Source of the DNA: Acidobacteriaceae bacterium
GTDB taxonomy: Bacteria; Acidobacteriota; Terriglobia; Terriglobales; Acidobacteriaceae
Assembly: GCA_003161045.1 (NCBI GenBank)
Contig: PMPH01000080.1
Span: forward strand, 6,318 to 42,879
Reading direction: 5' to 3'
Length of the DNA stretch: 36,562 nucleotides
Below are positions 1-7,103 of this stretch, one piece after another (position 1 is the stretch's first letter; every line of letters starts with the position of its first letter). Made by a program: the position numbers and the translations under genes. Under the pieces are notes generated by a model, which saw nothing but the letters and a program-made list of their open reading frames with translations, was not told where the DNA came from and made no database searches.

Positions 1-617
1 GCGGGCAGGGATTTGCTGTCGCGGCCGCTTTTCACCAGCAGTTGCGCAATCTCGGAGCTATAGCGGTTCATGTGTTCGAGGTAAATGCCCATGGTGGGAT
101 AGGCGTAGTGGAGCATATCGTGGCGCAGCCTGCCGCGCGGGCCCTCGAATTGCGGCGTCGAGTGCGGCCCCACGCCCTCGCTGAGCCGCGCGGAGCCGCG
201 TTTGAACAACCGCAGCTTGCGGTCGGGATAGAAGCCGCCATGGCGCATCCAGCGGCCGAAGTAAAGGTTCAGCCGGGGAATCCAGTAGGCGCCAAACTTG
301 GGCTCGACGCCGTTTTCGCCGGCCAGCAACTGGCGAATCTCGTTTTGCAGCTCCGGCGTCAGCACCTCGTCGGCGTCCAGCAGCAGAATCCACTCCGAAG
401 TGCACAGGTCCAGAGCCACATTCTTCTGCTCGCCGTGGCCGCCGAAGGCGTGGTAGGAGGTCTTGGCGCCGAAGGATTGAGCAATCTCCAGCGTGCGGTC
501 CTTCGAGCCTGAGTCGACGACCACAATCTCATCGGCCCAGCGAACGCTCTCCAGGGTGCGCGGAAGATTCTCTTCCTCGTTCATGGCGATCATGGCTACC
601 GATAGGGTTTTTCGCAT
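1..617 (-). CDS. Family 2 glycosyltransferase, WaaE/KdtX-like (3' end cut by window edge)
   Basis: The frame is open from an ATG at 617 leftward to the window edge, giving about 205 codons. The N-terminus reads as a GT-A fold nucleotide-sugar transferase: an early MNEEENLPRTL segment, then VVVDSGSKDRT, then the metal-binding LLLDADEVLTPE. A later stretch with YFGRWMRHGGFYPDRKLRLF is typical of the WaaE/KdtX-type lipopolysaccharide core glucosyltransferase branch, so transfer of a sugar to a surface glycan at the cytoplasmic membrane is likely. The exact sugar cannot be told. The gene is divergent from ispE, with about 115 bp between them. The ribosome binding site is weak. The C-terminus lies outside the window. 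Confidence 0.85.
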   Translation of the reverse strand, partial: MRKTLSVAMIAMNEEENLPRTLESVRWADEIVVVDSGSKDRTLEIAQSFGAKTSYHAFGGHGEQKNVALDLCTSEWILLLDADEVLTPELQNEIRQLLAGENGVEPKFGAYWIPRLNLYFGRWMRHGGFYPDRKLRLFKRGSARLSEGVGPHSTPQFEGPRGRLRHDMLHYAYPTMGIYLEHMNRYSSEIAQLLVKSGRDSKSLP

Positions 618-717
618 TGAATGGAAGAATAAATCAACCGGGCCGGGGGACTCCGGTCCGGGGATGGCTTCAGCGCGGCCCGCGCCCCCTTTTGCCCGGA
701 ACCCTTCCCTTTCGCTC

Positions 718-723
718 TACAAT
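718..723 (+). promoter_or_regulatory. Candidate -10 box placing the ispE start at the transcript 5' end
   Basis: TACAAT at 718-723 resembles a sigma-70 -10 element and ends only 8 bases before the ispE ATG at 732. No Shine-Dalgarno sequence is visible. If transcription starts about 7 bases downstream, the mRNA would be leaderless. The -35 element is poor: TTGCCC at 692-697 would need a 20-base spacer. This is a weak call. Confidence 0.3.
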
Positions 724-731
724 AAGCCGGT

Positions 732-1940
732 ATGCCCACCGCCGTCCGCTCACACGCGAAGATCAACCTTGGCCTCTACGTTGGCGCGCCGCGCCCCGAC
801 GGCTTCCATGCGCTCACAACCGTCTACCAGACCCTCGAAATCCACGATGTGGTCACGGTCGCGGCCCGTCCCGCCCCGGCAACCCGGTTGCGGCTGAGTT
901 CGAACGACGGCCGCGTCCCCACCGACGAGCGCAACACCGCCTGGAAGATGGCCGCGCTGGCTCTTGAGGCCCTCGGCCTCACCGCCGAGGTCGAGATCGC
1001 CATCGAAAAGCGCCTGCCGGTGCAGGGCGGCTTGGGCGCGGGCTCGGCCAATGCCGTGGCCGCGCTGGTCGGGCTGGAGGCGGAGTTGGGGATTGGGACG
1101 TGGGTGGAGCAGCCAGGGGTTCCTGTTCTCCCACCCTTCGAGCAAAATTCGCTCGAGGGATGGGGCCCCCAATCCAGCGCGAACCCCCGGTCCAGCATGA
1201 AATCGACTGGTTCCCAGCCGGATCTGCCCCAAAAGCTGGGTGCCTCATTCTTTTCGCGGCTTTTTGAGGAAAAGGCGCGAAAAGGGTGGGAAGTCCTGCG
1301 CCTGGAGATTGCCGCCCAGGTCGGCTCCGATGTGCCGCTATTTCTCATCGGCGGCGCCATTCTGGGCCTCGATCGCGGCCAGCAGGTCTATCCCCTGCCG
1401 GACTTTGAACCGGTCTGGTGCGTAGTGGCCACGCCCGAAGTGGGCGTCTCCACGCCGCAGGCCTTCCGTGACTGGGACACCCTCTGCCTTGCCGAGGGTT
1501 TGACCGCCGAGGCCAGTGCAGATAAACTAAGTGAGTTGAGCCGCGCCTACGCCAGCGCCTTTGCGGGAGCAATCCCCGGGGGTCGGCCGGGAGCAGGCTC
1601 CTCCGGTGTTCTTCCAGATCGGGAGAACCTGGCCGGACCTCAAGAGTCCGCGCTTGTCCGCACCGGGATCACGAGCTGGATCGAGAACGACTTTGAACGC
1701 GTCGTCTTCGGCCAGCATCCCTCCCTTGCAGAAATCAAGCGCATTCTTTTGGGCTTCGGCACTCCGGAGGCAGCCCTCCATGCCTCGCTGTCCGGCTCCG
1801 GTTCGGCGCTCTTTGGGTTGTACCAGACCCGCGGAGATGCGGAAGCGGCGTGTGAGCGTTTGCGCGCGAGCGGTGTTCGGAGTCTGTTGACCCGCACCCT
1901 GCCGCGTTCTGAATACTGGCGCGAAATGCTTCTGCCTTGA
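732..1940 (+). CDS. ispE: 4-diphosphocytidyl-2-C-methyl-D-erythritol kinase, with large internal insertion
   Basis: IspE phosphorylates CDP-methylerythritol using ATP in the MEP route to isoprenoids, in the cytoplasm. The GHMP-kinase features are present: N-terminal SHAKINLGLYVG, the ATP-binding loop LPVQGGLGAGSANA (residues about 95-108), AAQVGSDVPLFLIGGAILG (about 194-212), and the C-terminal LSGSGSALFGLY. At 402 residues it is about 100 longer than typical IspE (280-300). Most of the excess is residues 122-187, a low-similarity block coded by a palindromic insertion that separates the ATP loop from the SDVPLF motif. A second loop near residues 278-310 is also long. The frame remains open throughout, so the gene may be functional. 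It precedes tRNA-Gln and prs, a common bacterial neighbourhood. Confidence 0.93.
   Translation: MPTAVRSHAKINLGLYVGAPRPDGFHALTTVYQTLEIHDVVTVAARPAPATRLRLSSNDGRVPTDERNTAWKMAALALEALGLTAEVEIAIEKRLPVQGGLGAGSANAVAALVGLEAELGIGTWVEQPGVPVLPPFEQNSLEGWGPQSSANPRSSMKSTGSQPDLPQKLGASFFSRLFEEKARKGWEVLRLEIAAQVGSDVPLFLIGGAILGLDRGQQVYPLPDFEPVWCVVATPEVGVSTPQAFRDWDTLCLAEGLTAEASADKLSELSRAYASAFAGAIPGGRPGAGSSGVLPDRENLAGPQESALVRTGITSWIENDFERVVFGQHPSLAEIKRILLGFGTPEAALHASLSGSGSALFGLYQTRGDAEAACERLRASGVRSLLTRTLPRSEYWREMLLP
1095..1292 (+). repeat. In-frame palindromic insertion inside ispE
   Basis: This 198-base segment (exactly 66 codons) has no counterpart in ordinary IspE. It contains nested inverted repeats. GGGTGGAG at 1102-1109 pairs with CTCCCACCC at 1128-1136 (one bulge). 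CCCTTCGAGC at 1134-1143 pairs with GCTCGAGGG at 1151-1159 (one bulge). TTTTCGCG at 1251-1258 pairs with CGCGAAAA at 1276-1283, with an inner TTTT/AAAA pairing. It looks like an intergenic-type repeat that landed in a coding sequence and was tolerated because its length is a multiple of three and one frame is stop-free. Boundaries come from protein-family expectation and may be off by several bases. Confidence 0.7.
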
Positions 1941-1946
1941 GGCGGG

Positions 1947-1976
1947 TTGACAGTCGGCCGTTGCGCGCGAGAGACT
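1947..1976 (+). promoter_or_regulatory. Candidate promoter of tRNA-Gln
   Basis: A perfect -35 hexamer TTGACA lies at 1947-1952, immediately after the ispE stop. An 18-base spacer leads to GAGACT at 1971-1976, a weak -10 match. It sits 18 bases before the tRNA 5' end, a sensible position. Only the -35 half is convincing. Confidence 0.35.
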
Positions 1977-1994
1977 CGGCAGCGGCGGCGAAGT

Positions 1995-2068
1995 TGGGCG
2001 ATCGTCTAATGGTAGGACAGTGCCCTTTGGAGGCACTTGTCCAGGTTCGAATCCTGGTCGCCCAGCCA
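1995..2068 (+). tRNA. tRNA-Gln (anticodon TTG)
   Basis: The cloverleaf is complete. Acceptor strand TGGGCGA (1995-2001) pairs with TCGCCCA (2058-2064). The discriminator is G2065 and the CCA end is encoded at 2066-2068. The anticodon stem GTGCC (2020-2024) pairs with GGCAC (2032-2036) around loop CTTTGGA, giving anticodon TTG at 2027-2029. The T arm contains GGTTCGAATCC. The tRNA lies between ispE and prs on the same strand. Confidence 0.97.
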
Positions 2069-2205
2069 AGGTTTCGTCCGCGCGGATTATCGGGCGCGGA
2101 TGGGGAAATCTGACCAGAACGCAGACCGGAATGCAGGCTGAAATGCCGGTCGAAATACCGGCCCTGGAACGCAGCCAAAGCCAACCAGCTTGGGGGTGCT
2201 CGAAG

Positions 2206-3333
2206 ATGGAAGTGGATGTGGAAGCATTGACGGTGACAGCGGACGAGACGCCGCAGAACACGCCGCAGAACATGGGGCAGGCCGAGGCCAAAGAGGCCGC
2301 GCAGCTTGCCACCGTTGTGGCCCAGGACGCCGCCGCCAAGGCCAATGGGGCCAAGCCGGCTCCCGAACGCAAGCGCACTCGCAACTTGAGCGAGGACAAG
2401 CGCTTCAAGCTCTTTTCGGGCTCGGCCAACCGGCCGCTGGCCGAGGAGATTGGCCGCCACATCGGGGTTCCGGTGGGCGAGGCCAAGCTGCAGCGCTTTG
2501 CCGACGGTGAGGTCTATTTCCAACTGCTCGAAAACGTGCGCGGCGTTGATGTTTTTGTGGTGCAGCCCACCTGCTACCCGGTGGACCAGCACCTGGTCGA
2601 ACTGCTGATCATGATCGACGCCCTCAAACGGGCCTCGGCGGCCAGGATCACGGTGGTCGTGCCCTACTACGGCTACGCCCGCCAGGACCGCAAGGACAAG
2701 CCCCGCGTGGCCATCAGCTCCAAGCTGGTCGCCGACCTGTTGACCACCGCCGGAGCCAACCGCGCCCTCTTCGTCGACCTGCACGCCGCGCAGATTCAGG
2801 GCTTCTTCAACATTCCCGTCGATCACCTTTACGCCAGCCCGGTGCTGGTCAGCTACTTCCGCGAACTGGCGCTGCCCAACCTGACGGTGGTCTCGCCCGA
2901 CGCCGGCGGCGTGGAGCGCGCGCGCTTCTTCGCGCAGAAGGTCGGGGCTCCTTTGGCCATCGTGGACAAGCGCCGGACCGATATTAACGTCACCGAGGTG
3001 ATGAACGTCATCGGCGACGTCACCGGCAAGAACTGCCTCATCATCGACGACATCATCGACACCGCCGGCACGCTGGTCAAGACCGTGGACGCCCTTTACG
3101 CCAATGGCGCGGCCTCGGTTTATGCCGCGGCCAGCCACGCCGTGCTCTCCGGGCCGGCCATCGAGCGCATCGCCGCCTCGCGCCTGGCGCAGGTGGTGGT
3201 CACCAACACCATCCCCTTGCGCGAGGTAGCCCAGAAGCTGCCCAAGATCAAGGTCCTCTCCATCGCCGGCCTGCTGGGTGCGGCCATCGAGAGCATTCAC
3301 ATGGAAACCAGCGTGAGTACGCTGTTCAGCTAG
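2206..3333 (+). CDS. prs: Ribose-phosphate pyrophosphokinase (PRPP synthetase), N-terminally extended
   Basis: The enzyme makes PRPP from ribose-5-phosphate and ATP for nucleotide, His and Trp synthesis in the cytoplasm. The core begins near KLFSGSANRPLAEEIG (about residue 68). It has the conserved PYYGYARQDRK segment, DLHAAQIQGFF, the VVSPDAGGVERARFFA flexible-loop region, and the PRPP-binding LIIDDIIDTAGTL loop. ATG 2206 was chosen because GGGGG at 2192-2196 is well placed and because the open frame further upstream runs into the tRNA. From there the protein is 375 residues, about 60 longer than usual. The extra N-terminus is acidic and Ala-rich and is probably disordered. ATG 2272 is the next possible start. 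Confidence 0.95.
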   Translation: MEVDVEALTVTADETPQNTPQNMGQAEAKEAAQLATVVAQDAAAKANGAKPAPERKRTRNLSEDKRFKLFSGSANRPLAEEIGRHIGVPVGEAKLQRFADGEVYFQLLENVRGVDVFVVQPTCYPVDQHLVELLIMIDALKRASAARITVVVPYYGYARQDRKDKPRVAISSKLVADLLTTAGANRALFVDLHAAQIQGFFNIPVDHLYASPVLVSYFRELALPNLTVVSPDAGGVERARFFAQKVGAPLAIVDKRRTDINVTEVMNVIGDVTGKNCLIIDDIIDTAGTLVKTVDALYANGAASVYAAASHAVLSGPAIERIAASRLAQVVVTNTIPLREVAQKLPKIKVLSIAGLLGAAIESIHMETSVSTLFS

Positions 3334-3457
3334 GGGTCAGGGATCAGGGTTCAGGGATCAGTGGCCTGTATCAGCAACGAATAGCCGGGAGTCGGCGGTC
3401 GGATGGCAGGGAGCGGTAAGCGGTTTTACTGCCCCCTGAACCCTGATCCCTGACCCC
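3333..3457. repeat. Perfect 24-base inverted repeat between prs and rplY
   Basis: Bases 3333-3356, made of TCAGGGA-like units, recur exactly as the reverse complement at 3434-3457, around a 77-base loop. The left arm starts at the last base of the prs stop codon. Each arm is itself internally repetitive (GGGATCAGGG type). It could form a long stem in the prs-rplY transcript, stabilising prs mRNA or attenuating rplY. There is no T-run after it, so it is not an ordinary terminator. The rest of the 227-base gap shows a second small repeat, AGCTAATAGCTAAAAGCT, near 3507-3524. Confidence 0.8.
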
Positions 3458-3560
3458 TGGCCTTAACAAAGGGAGCGGAATGATTCAGCTTGCCGCAGCA
3501 ACAAGTAGCTAATAGCTAAAAGCTGTTTCACCGTGCCCGAAACAGGAAATGAGAGACTGA

Positions 3561-4259
3561 ATGCCAGAAGTTGTGATCGCCAAGCCCCGTGAGGGCAAGT
3601 TCAACAAGAATGCCGCTCGCCGTGTGCGCGTCGCGGGCAAGATTCCCGCCGTACTGTATGGTCCGGGGCACGACCCGGTCGCCATCGAGGTGGATCCCAA
3701 GCAGATTTCGCGGATTCTTTTCTCCGAGACCGGCCACAATACGATCTTCGACGTGGAAATCGCCGGCCTTCCCGCGGCCAAGGCCATGATCGTCGACTGG
3801 CAGCGCGAGCCGCTCAAGGACCAGTTGATTCACATAGACCTGAAGCGCATTGCCTTGGACAAAACCCTCCGCGTCAAGGTGCGCATCAAGCTGCTGGGGG
3901 TTCCGGTGGGCGTCAAGGCCTCCGGCGGCATTCTCGACCATGTGCTGCGCGAGGTGGAAATCGAGTGCCTGCCAGCGAAGATTCCCAGCCACATCGACTT
4001 GGATGTAAGCAACCTGGAGTTGCACGGCGTGCTGCGCGTCAGCGATCTGCCTCACTTGGAGGCCGTTCAGTACATCAATTCCGAAGAGGCAACCGTGGCT
4101 CACGTCGTCTCCATCCGTGAAGAGGCGCCAACCGCTGCCGAGGTTGAGGCAGCAGCAGTTGCCGCTGCCACTGCTGCAACCGCGGCCGAGCCCGAGGTTG
4201 CCAAGAAGGGCAAGCCGGAAGCCGAAGCGGGAGCAAAAAAGCCCGAGGCGAAGAAGTAG
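3561..4259 (+). CDS. rplY: 50S ribosomal protein bL25 (TL5/CTC type)
   Basis: bL25 binds 5S rRNA in the large subunit. The N-terminal L25 domain (about residues 1-95) has the typical VAGKIPAVLYGPGHDP segment and DWQREPLKDQLIHIDLKRI. A TL5-type beta domain follows (about 96-185), with SGGILDHVLREVEIECLP. This two-domain form is the longer general-stress CTC version, not the short E. coli form. Residues about 190-232 form an Ala/Glu/Lys-rich tail. The start at 3561 follows a GA-rich stretch (AGGAAATGAGAG). The pth gene begins shortly after the stop. Confidence 0.96.
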   Translation: MPEVVIAKPREGKFNKNAARRVRVAGKIPAVLYGPGHDPVAIEVDPKQISRILFSETGHNTIFDVEIAGLPAAKAMIVDWQREPLKDQLIHIDLKRIALDKTLRVKVRIKLLGVPVGVKASGGILDHVLREVEIECLPAKIPSHIDLDVSNLELHGVLRVSDLPHLEAVQYINSEEATVAHVVSIREEAPTAAEVEAAAVAAATAATAAEPEVAKKGKPEAEAGAKKPEAKK

Positions 4260-4301
4260 CTCTTGGCCGGGGCAACAGAGTCCGGCGGAGGGATTGTCCC
4301 T

Positions 4302-4940
4302 TTGCGCAGCTCCTCCACCGGGCCGTTTTTGGTGGTGGGGCTGGGCAACCCGGGCAGTGAGTATCTGTGGACCCCGCATAACGCGGGCTTCATGGCCATC
4401 GACCGCATCGCCCAGCAAGAGGGCGTGGTGGTTCAGAACCGGCGCTGCCGGGCCGCGACCGCAACCTGCCGCATGGCGGGGCGCGAGGTGGTCCTGGCCA
4501 AGCCGGAGACCTTTATGAACCTGAGCGGGCAAGCGGTAGCCGCTCTGGTGAGGGAGTTTGAGGCCGACCCGGCCCGGGATCTGCTCGTGATCTATGACGA
4601 GCTGGACCTGAAGCTGGGCAGCTTCAAGATCAGGGAACGCGGATCGCCGGCCGGGCACAACGGAGCCCGCAGCGTGACCGGCGCTCTGGGAAGCAAGGAG
4701 TGGTTGCGTCTGCGTATCGGCGTGGGACTCGATCTACCACCGGAGGGCATCGCCGCTGGCGGCGGCAGGCGTCCGGGCAGGGATTACCTGCTCTCGCCGA
4801 TGCGCCAGAAGGATCTGACGATGCTGGATGAGGTTTTGGACCGGGTAGCGACGGCCACCCGCCGTATCCTCGAGCTGGGACCGGCAGCCGCGATGAATGA
4901 GTTTAATCGCCGTGAGCTAAATAGCCCGGCGGAGCAGTAA
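4302..4940 (+). CDS. pth: Peptidyl-tRNA hydrolase
   Basis: Pth releases tRNA from stalled peptidyl-tRNAs. The family residues are visible: the active-site Asn and His in LVVGLGNPGSEY and TPHNAGFMAID, the Asn in KPETFMNLSGQ, the Asp in LLVIYDELDLKLG, and GSPAGHNGARS. The TTG at 4302 is preferred because GGAGGGA at 4287-4293 lies 8 bases upstream. This gives about 212 residues, beginning RSSSTGPFLVVG. The frame stays open back to a TTG at 4263, immediately after rplY, which would give 225 residues with a weaker binding site. A Gly/Arg-rich insert (IAAGGGRRPGRD) near residue 160 is slightly longer than usual. Confidence 0.94.
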   Translation: MRSSSTGPFLVVGLGNPGSEYLWTPHNAGFMAIDRIAQQEGVVVQNRRCRAATATCRMAGREVVLAKPETFMNLSGQAVAALVREFEADPARDLLVIYDELDLKLGSFKIRERGSPAGHNGARSVTGALGSKEWLRLRIGVGLDLPPEGIAAGGGRRPGRDYLLSPMRQKDLTMLDEVLDRVATATRRILELGPAAAMNEFNRRELNSPAEQ

Positions 4941-5006
4941 CGAAGGCAGCAAGCCGCCAGGGCAGTAGCCTGAGGGCAAGACAGGAATGCAAGGCCGGAA
5001 GGCAAA

Positions 5007-5040
5007 GCTGGAAATCGGGGATTTACCCCGAGAATCCAGC
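5007..5040 (+). promoter_or_regulatory. Two-part stem-loop in the rpsF leader, candidate S6:S18 autoregulatory element
   Basis: GCTGGA (5007-5012) pairs with TCCAGC (5035-5040). After an asymmetric internal loop (AA versus GAA), TCGGGG (5015-5020) pairs with CCCCGA (5026-5031) around an ATTTA loop. The structure ends just before the ribosome binding site GGAAAAGGAA and 15 bases before the rpsF ATG. An S6:S18-binding mRNA leader with a hairpin and a CCG element is known upstream of rpsF in many bacteria. Matching this stem to that family is inference. Confidence 0.5.
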
Positions 5041-5055
5041 GGAAAAGGAAACCGG

Positions 5056-5547
5056 ATGTCCCGTGTGTATGAGGTTATGTTCATTATTCGGCCCGATGTG
5101 GTCGAAGAGGATGTCGACAAGCTGATCGCCGGCTTCTCCGCCAATGTCACCAATGGCGGCGGGGTGATCAAGACGGTCGAGAAGATGGGCCGGCGCAAGC
5201 TCGCCTACATGGTGCGCAAGTTCAACGACGGCAACTACGTTCTGCTCACGATCGAAGCCAACGGACCGGTGGTACTGGAGTTGGAGCGCCGGTTGCGCGT
5301 CACCGAGCCGGTGATCAAGTTCATCACCGTGCGCATTGACGAGGAAGAGAAGCGCCTGGCCAAGGTCAAGGCCAATCGCGGCGTTCGCCGGAGCGCAAAT
5401 GTTGAACACGCTGCCCCGGCTCCGGCTCCAGCCGCGGCCACTCCGGCCGCCGTGCCCGCCACTCCCGTTGCCACTCCCGTTGCCGCGCCTGTTTCCACCG
5501 CCGCGGCCGCTCCCGCAGAGGCAGCCGAGCCGGTCCAGGCCGTCTAA
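5056..5547 (+). CDS. rpsF: 30S ribosomal protein bS6, with Ala/Pro-rich C-terminal tail
   Basis: bS6 dimerises with bS18 on the platform of the small subunit. The core (residues 1 to about 110) has YEVMFIIRPDVVEEDVDKL, KMGRRKLAYMVRKFNDGNY and RLRVTEPVIKFITVRID. After residue about 115 comes a tail of roughly 50 residues, almost all Ala, Pro, Val and Thr. The core alone matches the usual bS6 length of 95-135. ATG 5056 is supported by GGAAAAGGAA upstream; a longer in-frame start at 4987 would add non-homologous residues. The ssb gene often found between rpsF and rpsR is absent here. Confidence 0.97.
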   Translation: MSRVYEVMFIIRPDVVEEDVDKLIAGFSANVTNGGGVIKTVEKMGRRKLAYMVRKFNDGNYVLLTIEANGPVVLELERRLRVTEPVIKFITVRIDEEEKRLAKVKANRGVRRSANVEHAAPAPAPAAATPAAVPATPVATPVAAPVSTAAAAPAEAAEPVQAV

Positions 5548-5674
5548 GGCGGCTCTAAACGAATGCCACGCCGGCCCTGTTTTTTGCGGGGCAAACGGTT
5601 GCGGCCCGATCCAGTGTTCCCCTGGAAGCAGAATAAGCGTTGACCGGGGGCCAAGAGAGTGAAGAGGAAAGAAT

Positions 5675-6166
5675 ATGTCTGAAGAGACTCAAGCAAAGGC
5701 GCCCGAAACGAGCGCGCCGGCAGCTCGCCAAGCCGCATCCGGCTCGGAATCCAGCCCGGTTTCAGGTTCCAGTTCAGGTTCTAGCTCCAGTTCAGGTTCA
5801 GGCTCCAGTTCTGGCTCCAGTTCCAGTTCCGGTTCTGGCCACAGTTCCGGTTCAGGTTCAAGCTACGGTTCGGGGCAGCCCCGCTCGGGCGGACGGCCTG
5901 CTGGTGGACCTGGCGGACGGCCCTCCGGCGGTCCTGGCGGACGCGGCAAGTTCTTCCGCCGCAAGAAGGTCTGCAAGTTCTGCACCGAGAAGATCGACGC
6001 AGTCTCCTACCGCGATGTTCGCTTGCTGCAGGGCTTTGTGGCCGAGCGCGGCAAGATCGTGCCGCGGCGGCTCACCGGCGTCTGCACCACGCACCAGCGC
6101 CGCCTGACCCGCGCCATCAAGCAGGCCCGGAACATCGCCCTGCTGCCGTTTGCCACGCGGCACTAA
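5675..6166 (+). CDS. rpsR: 30S ribosomal protein bS18, with long Ser/Gly N-terminal extension
   Basis: bS18 partners bS6 in the 30S platform. The real domain is residues about 92-163: [39 protein letters not shown] and [20 protein letters not shown]. Typical bS18 is about 75 residues, so this 163-residue version has about 90 extra at the N-terminus. Residues 22-67 are nearly pure Ser/Gly and 68-91 are Gly/Pro/Arg-rich. ATG 5675 has AGAGGAAAG just upstream, so the extension is probably translated; no other ATG or GTG with a good binding site lies near the core. The extension would project from a crowded rRNA surface next to bS6. Confidence 0.95.
   Translation: MSEETQAKAPETSAPAARQAASGSESSPVSGSSSGSSSSSGSGSSSGSSSSSGSGHSSGSGSSYGSGQPRSGGRPAGGPGGRPSGGPGGRGKFFRRKKVCKFCTEKIDAVSYRDVRLLQGFVAERGKIVPRRLTGVCTTHQRRLTRAIKQARNIALLPFATRH
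5738..5875 (+). repeat. Hexamer-based minisatellite coding the Ser/Gly run of bS18
   Basis: The DNA is built from interspersed six-base units such as TCCAGT, TCAGGT and TCCGGT, coding Ser-Ser and Ser-Gly pairs. Imperfect periodicity of 6 and 12 bases suggests growth by slippage, always in whole codons. Length variation between related strains would be expected. Confidence 0.75.
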
Positions 6167-6279
6167 TCTTCGGCTTCGTGTGCCGATGTAGAATTCTGCG
6201 CAGTCTGTTGATGGCCGGCGTTTCTGTCCAAAAAGACAAGGCCACCCGCGATGGCGCCCGCAACACTGGAGAGTTTCAT

Positions 6280-6795
6280 ATGGAAGTCATTCTGAAGGAA
6301 GACGTAACCAACCTGGGTCACCGCGGCGATCTCGTCAAAGTGGCCGACGGCTACGGACGCAACTTTCTGCTGCCCCGCAAGCTGGCGCTGCAGGCTACCC
6401 TGGCCAACCGGGCCGTCATCGAGCAGATGAAGGCCGCCGCTGCCCGCCGCTCCGCCACCGAGAAGGCGCAGGCCGAGGAACTGGTCGTCAAGCTCGAGCC
6501 CATCGTGCTCGACTTCACCCGCAAGTCGGGCGAGGCCGGCCACCTTTTCGGCTCGGTCACCTCGGCTGACATTGCCACTGCTCTCGAGGCCAAGGGCTTC
6601 GAGGTCGATCGCCGCAAGATTCAACTGGACGAGCCGCTCAAGAGCGTGGGCGAGTTCAGCGTGGCCATCAAGCTGCACCGCGAAGTCACCGCCCAGGTGA
6701 AGGTCAAGGTTCTGGCCGAAGCCACGGAAGAAGCGCCCGCCGCCGAAGTTCCCGCGGCTGCAGAGCCCGTTGCGGAAACGGCTACCGCCGAGTAG
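6280..6795 (+). CDS. rplI: 50S ribosomal protein bL9
   Basis: bL9 binds 23S rRNA near the L1 stalk. The signature MEVILKEDVTNLGHRGDLV, followed by VADGYGRNFLLPRKLA, sets the start at 6280, with GGAGAG placed 7 bases upstream. The C-terminal domain has SGEAGHLFGSVTSADIA and the connecting helix with KAQAEELVVKLE. The total is 171 residues, about 20 more than usual because of an Ala/Glu/Pro tail. An upstream in-frame start at 6178 adds residues with no family match. It ends the ribosomal run, and a terminator follows. Confidence 0.97.
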   Translation: MEVILKEDVTNLGHRGDLVKVADGYGRNFLLPRKLALQATLANRAVIEQMKAAAARRSATEKAQAEELVVKLEPIVLDFTRKSGEAGHLFGSVTSADIATALEAKGFEVDRRKIQLDEPLKSVGEFSVAIKLHREVTAQVKVKVLAEATEEAPAAEVPAAAEPVAETATAE

Positions 6796-6826
6796 TTCGC
6801 CTCAGCCTGGACTCGCCTCCATCCAC

Positions 6827-6866
6827 ACTCGCCGTCTCACGGTTCATCGCGAGACGGCGAGTTTCT
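6827..6866. terminator. Bidirectional terminator between rplI and the Trm112-like gene
   Basis: ACTCGCCGTCTC (6827-6838) is a perfect 12-base complement of GAGACGGCGAGT (6851-6862). A T-rich stretch (GTTTCTGTTT) follows on the + strand. The genes on either side converge, so it probably serves rplI, and perhaps the leftward operon as well. Confidence 0.85.
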
Positions 6867-6884
6867 GTTTGGCGCTCAGCATTC

Positions 6885-7097
6885 TCAAAGCAATTTGCCG
6901 CTCATGCGGGGATCTTCCACCGCCGCTCGTTCCACAATCAGCACCGGAATCCCATCGACAATCGGGTAGGCGCGGCCACAGCCGGCGCAGACCAGCCTCG
7001 CTTCTTTGAGGCGAAGGTCGCCCAGGCAGGCCGGGCAGGCCAGTTGGGCTAGAACGGTAGGGTCGAAGGCGGCAGGATTGCTGGAAGCGGCGGGCAT
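6885..7097 (-). CDS. Trm112 family zinc-ribbon protein (YcaR/UPF0434-like)
   Basis: This 70-residue protein has CPAC at 21-24 and CAGC at 37-40, forming a zinc ribbon, followed by YPIVDGIPVLI, the hallmark of the Trm112/YcaR family. In eukaryotes and archaea Trm112 activates methyltransferases; the bacterial role is less clear. It follows plsX with a 6-base gap, so it is probably last in the yceD-rpmF-plsX transcript. The N-terminal 15 residues are Ala/Pro-rich. Confidence 0.88.
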   Translation of the reverse strand: MPAASSNPAAFDPTVLAQLACPACLGDLRLKEARLVCAGCGRAYPIVDGIPVLIVERAAVEDPRMSGKLL

Positions 7098-7103
7098 GGT
7101 GCG

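Noticed and set aside
2020-2205. Longer prs start beginning inside tRNA-Gln
   Set aside because: The tRNA is complete and the added residues have no family similarity; ATG 2206 has a ribosome site.
1735-3300. Very long open frame on the minus strand opposite prs (521 codons)
   Set aside because: It is antisense to a clear PRPP synthetase, Gly/His/Val-rich in the way GC-rich shadows are, and has no family motif.
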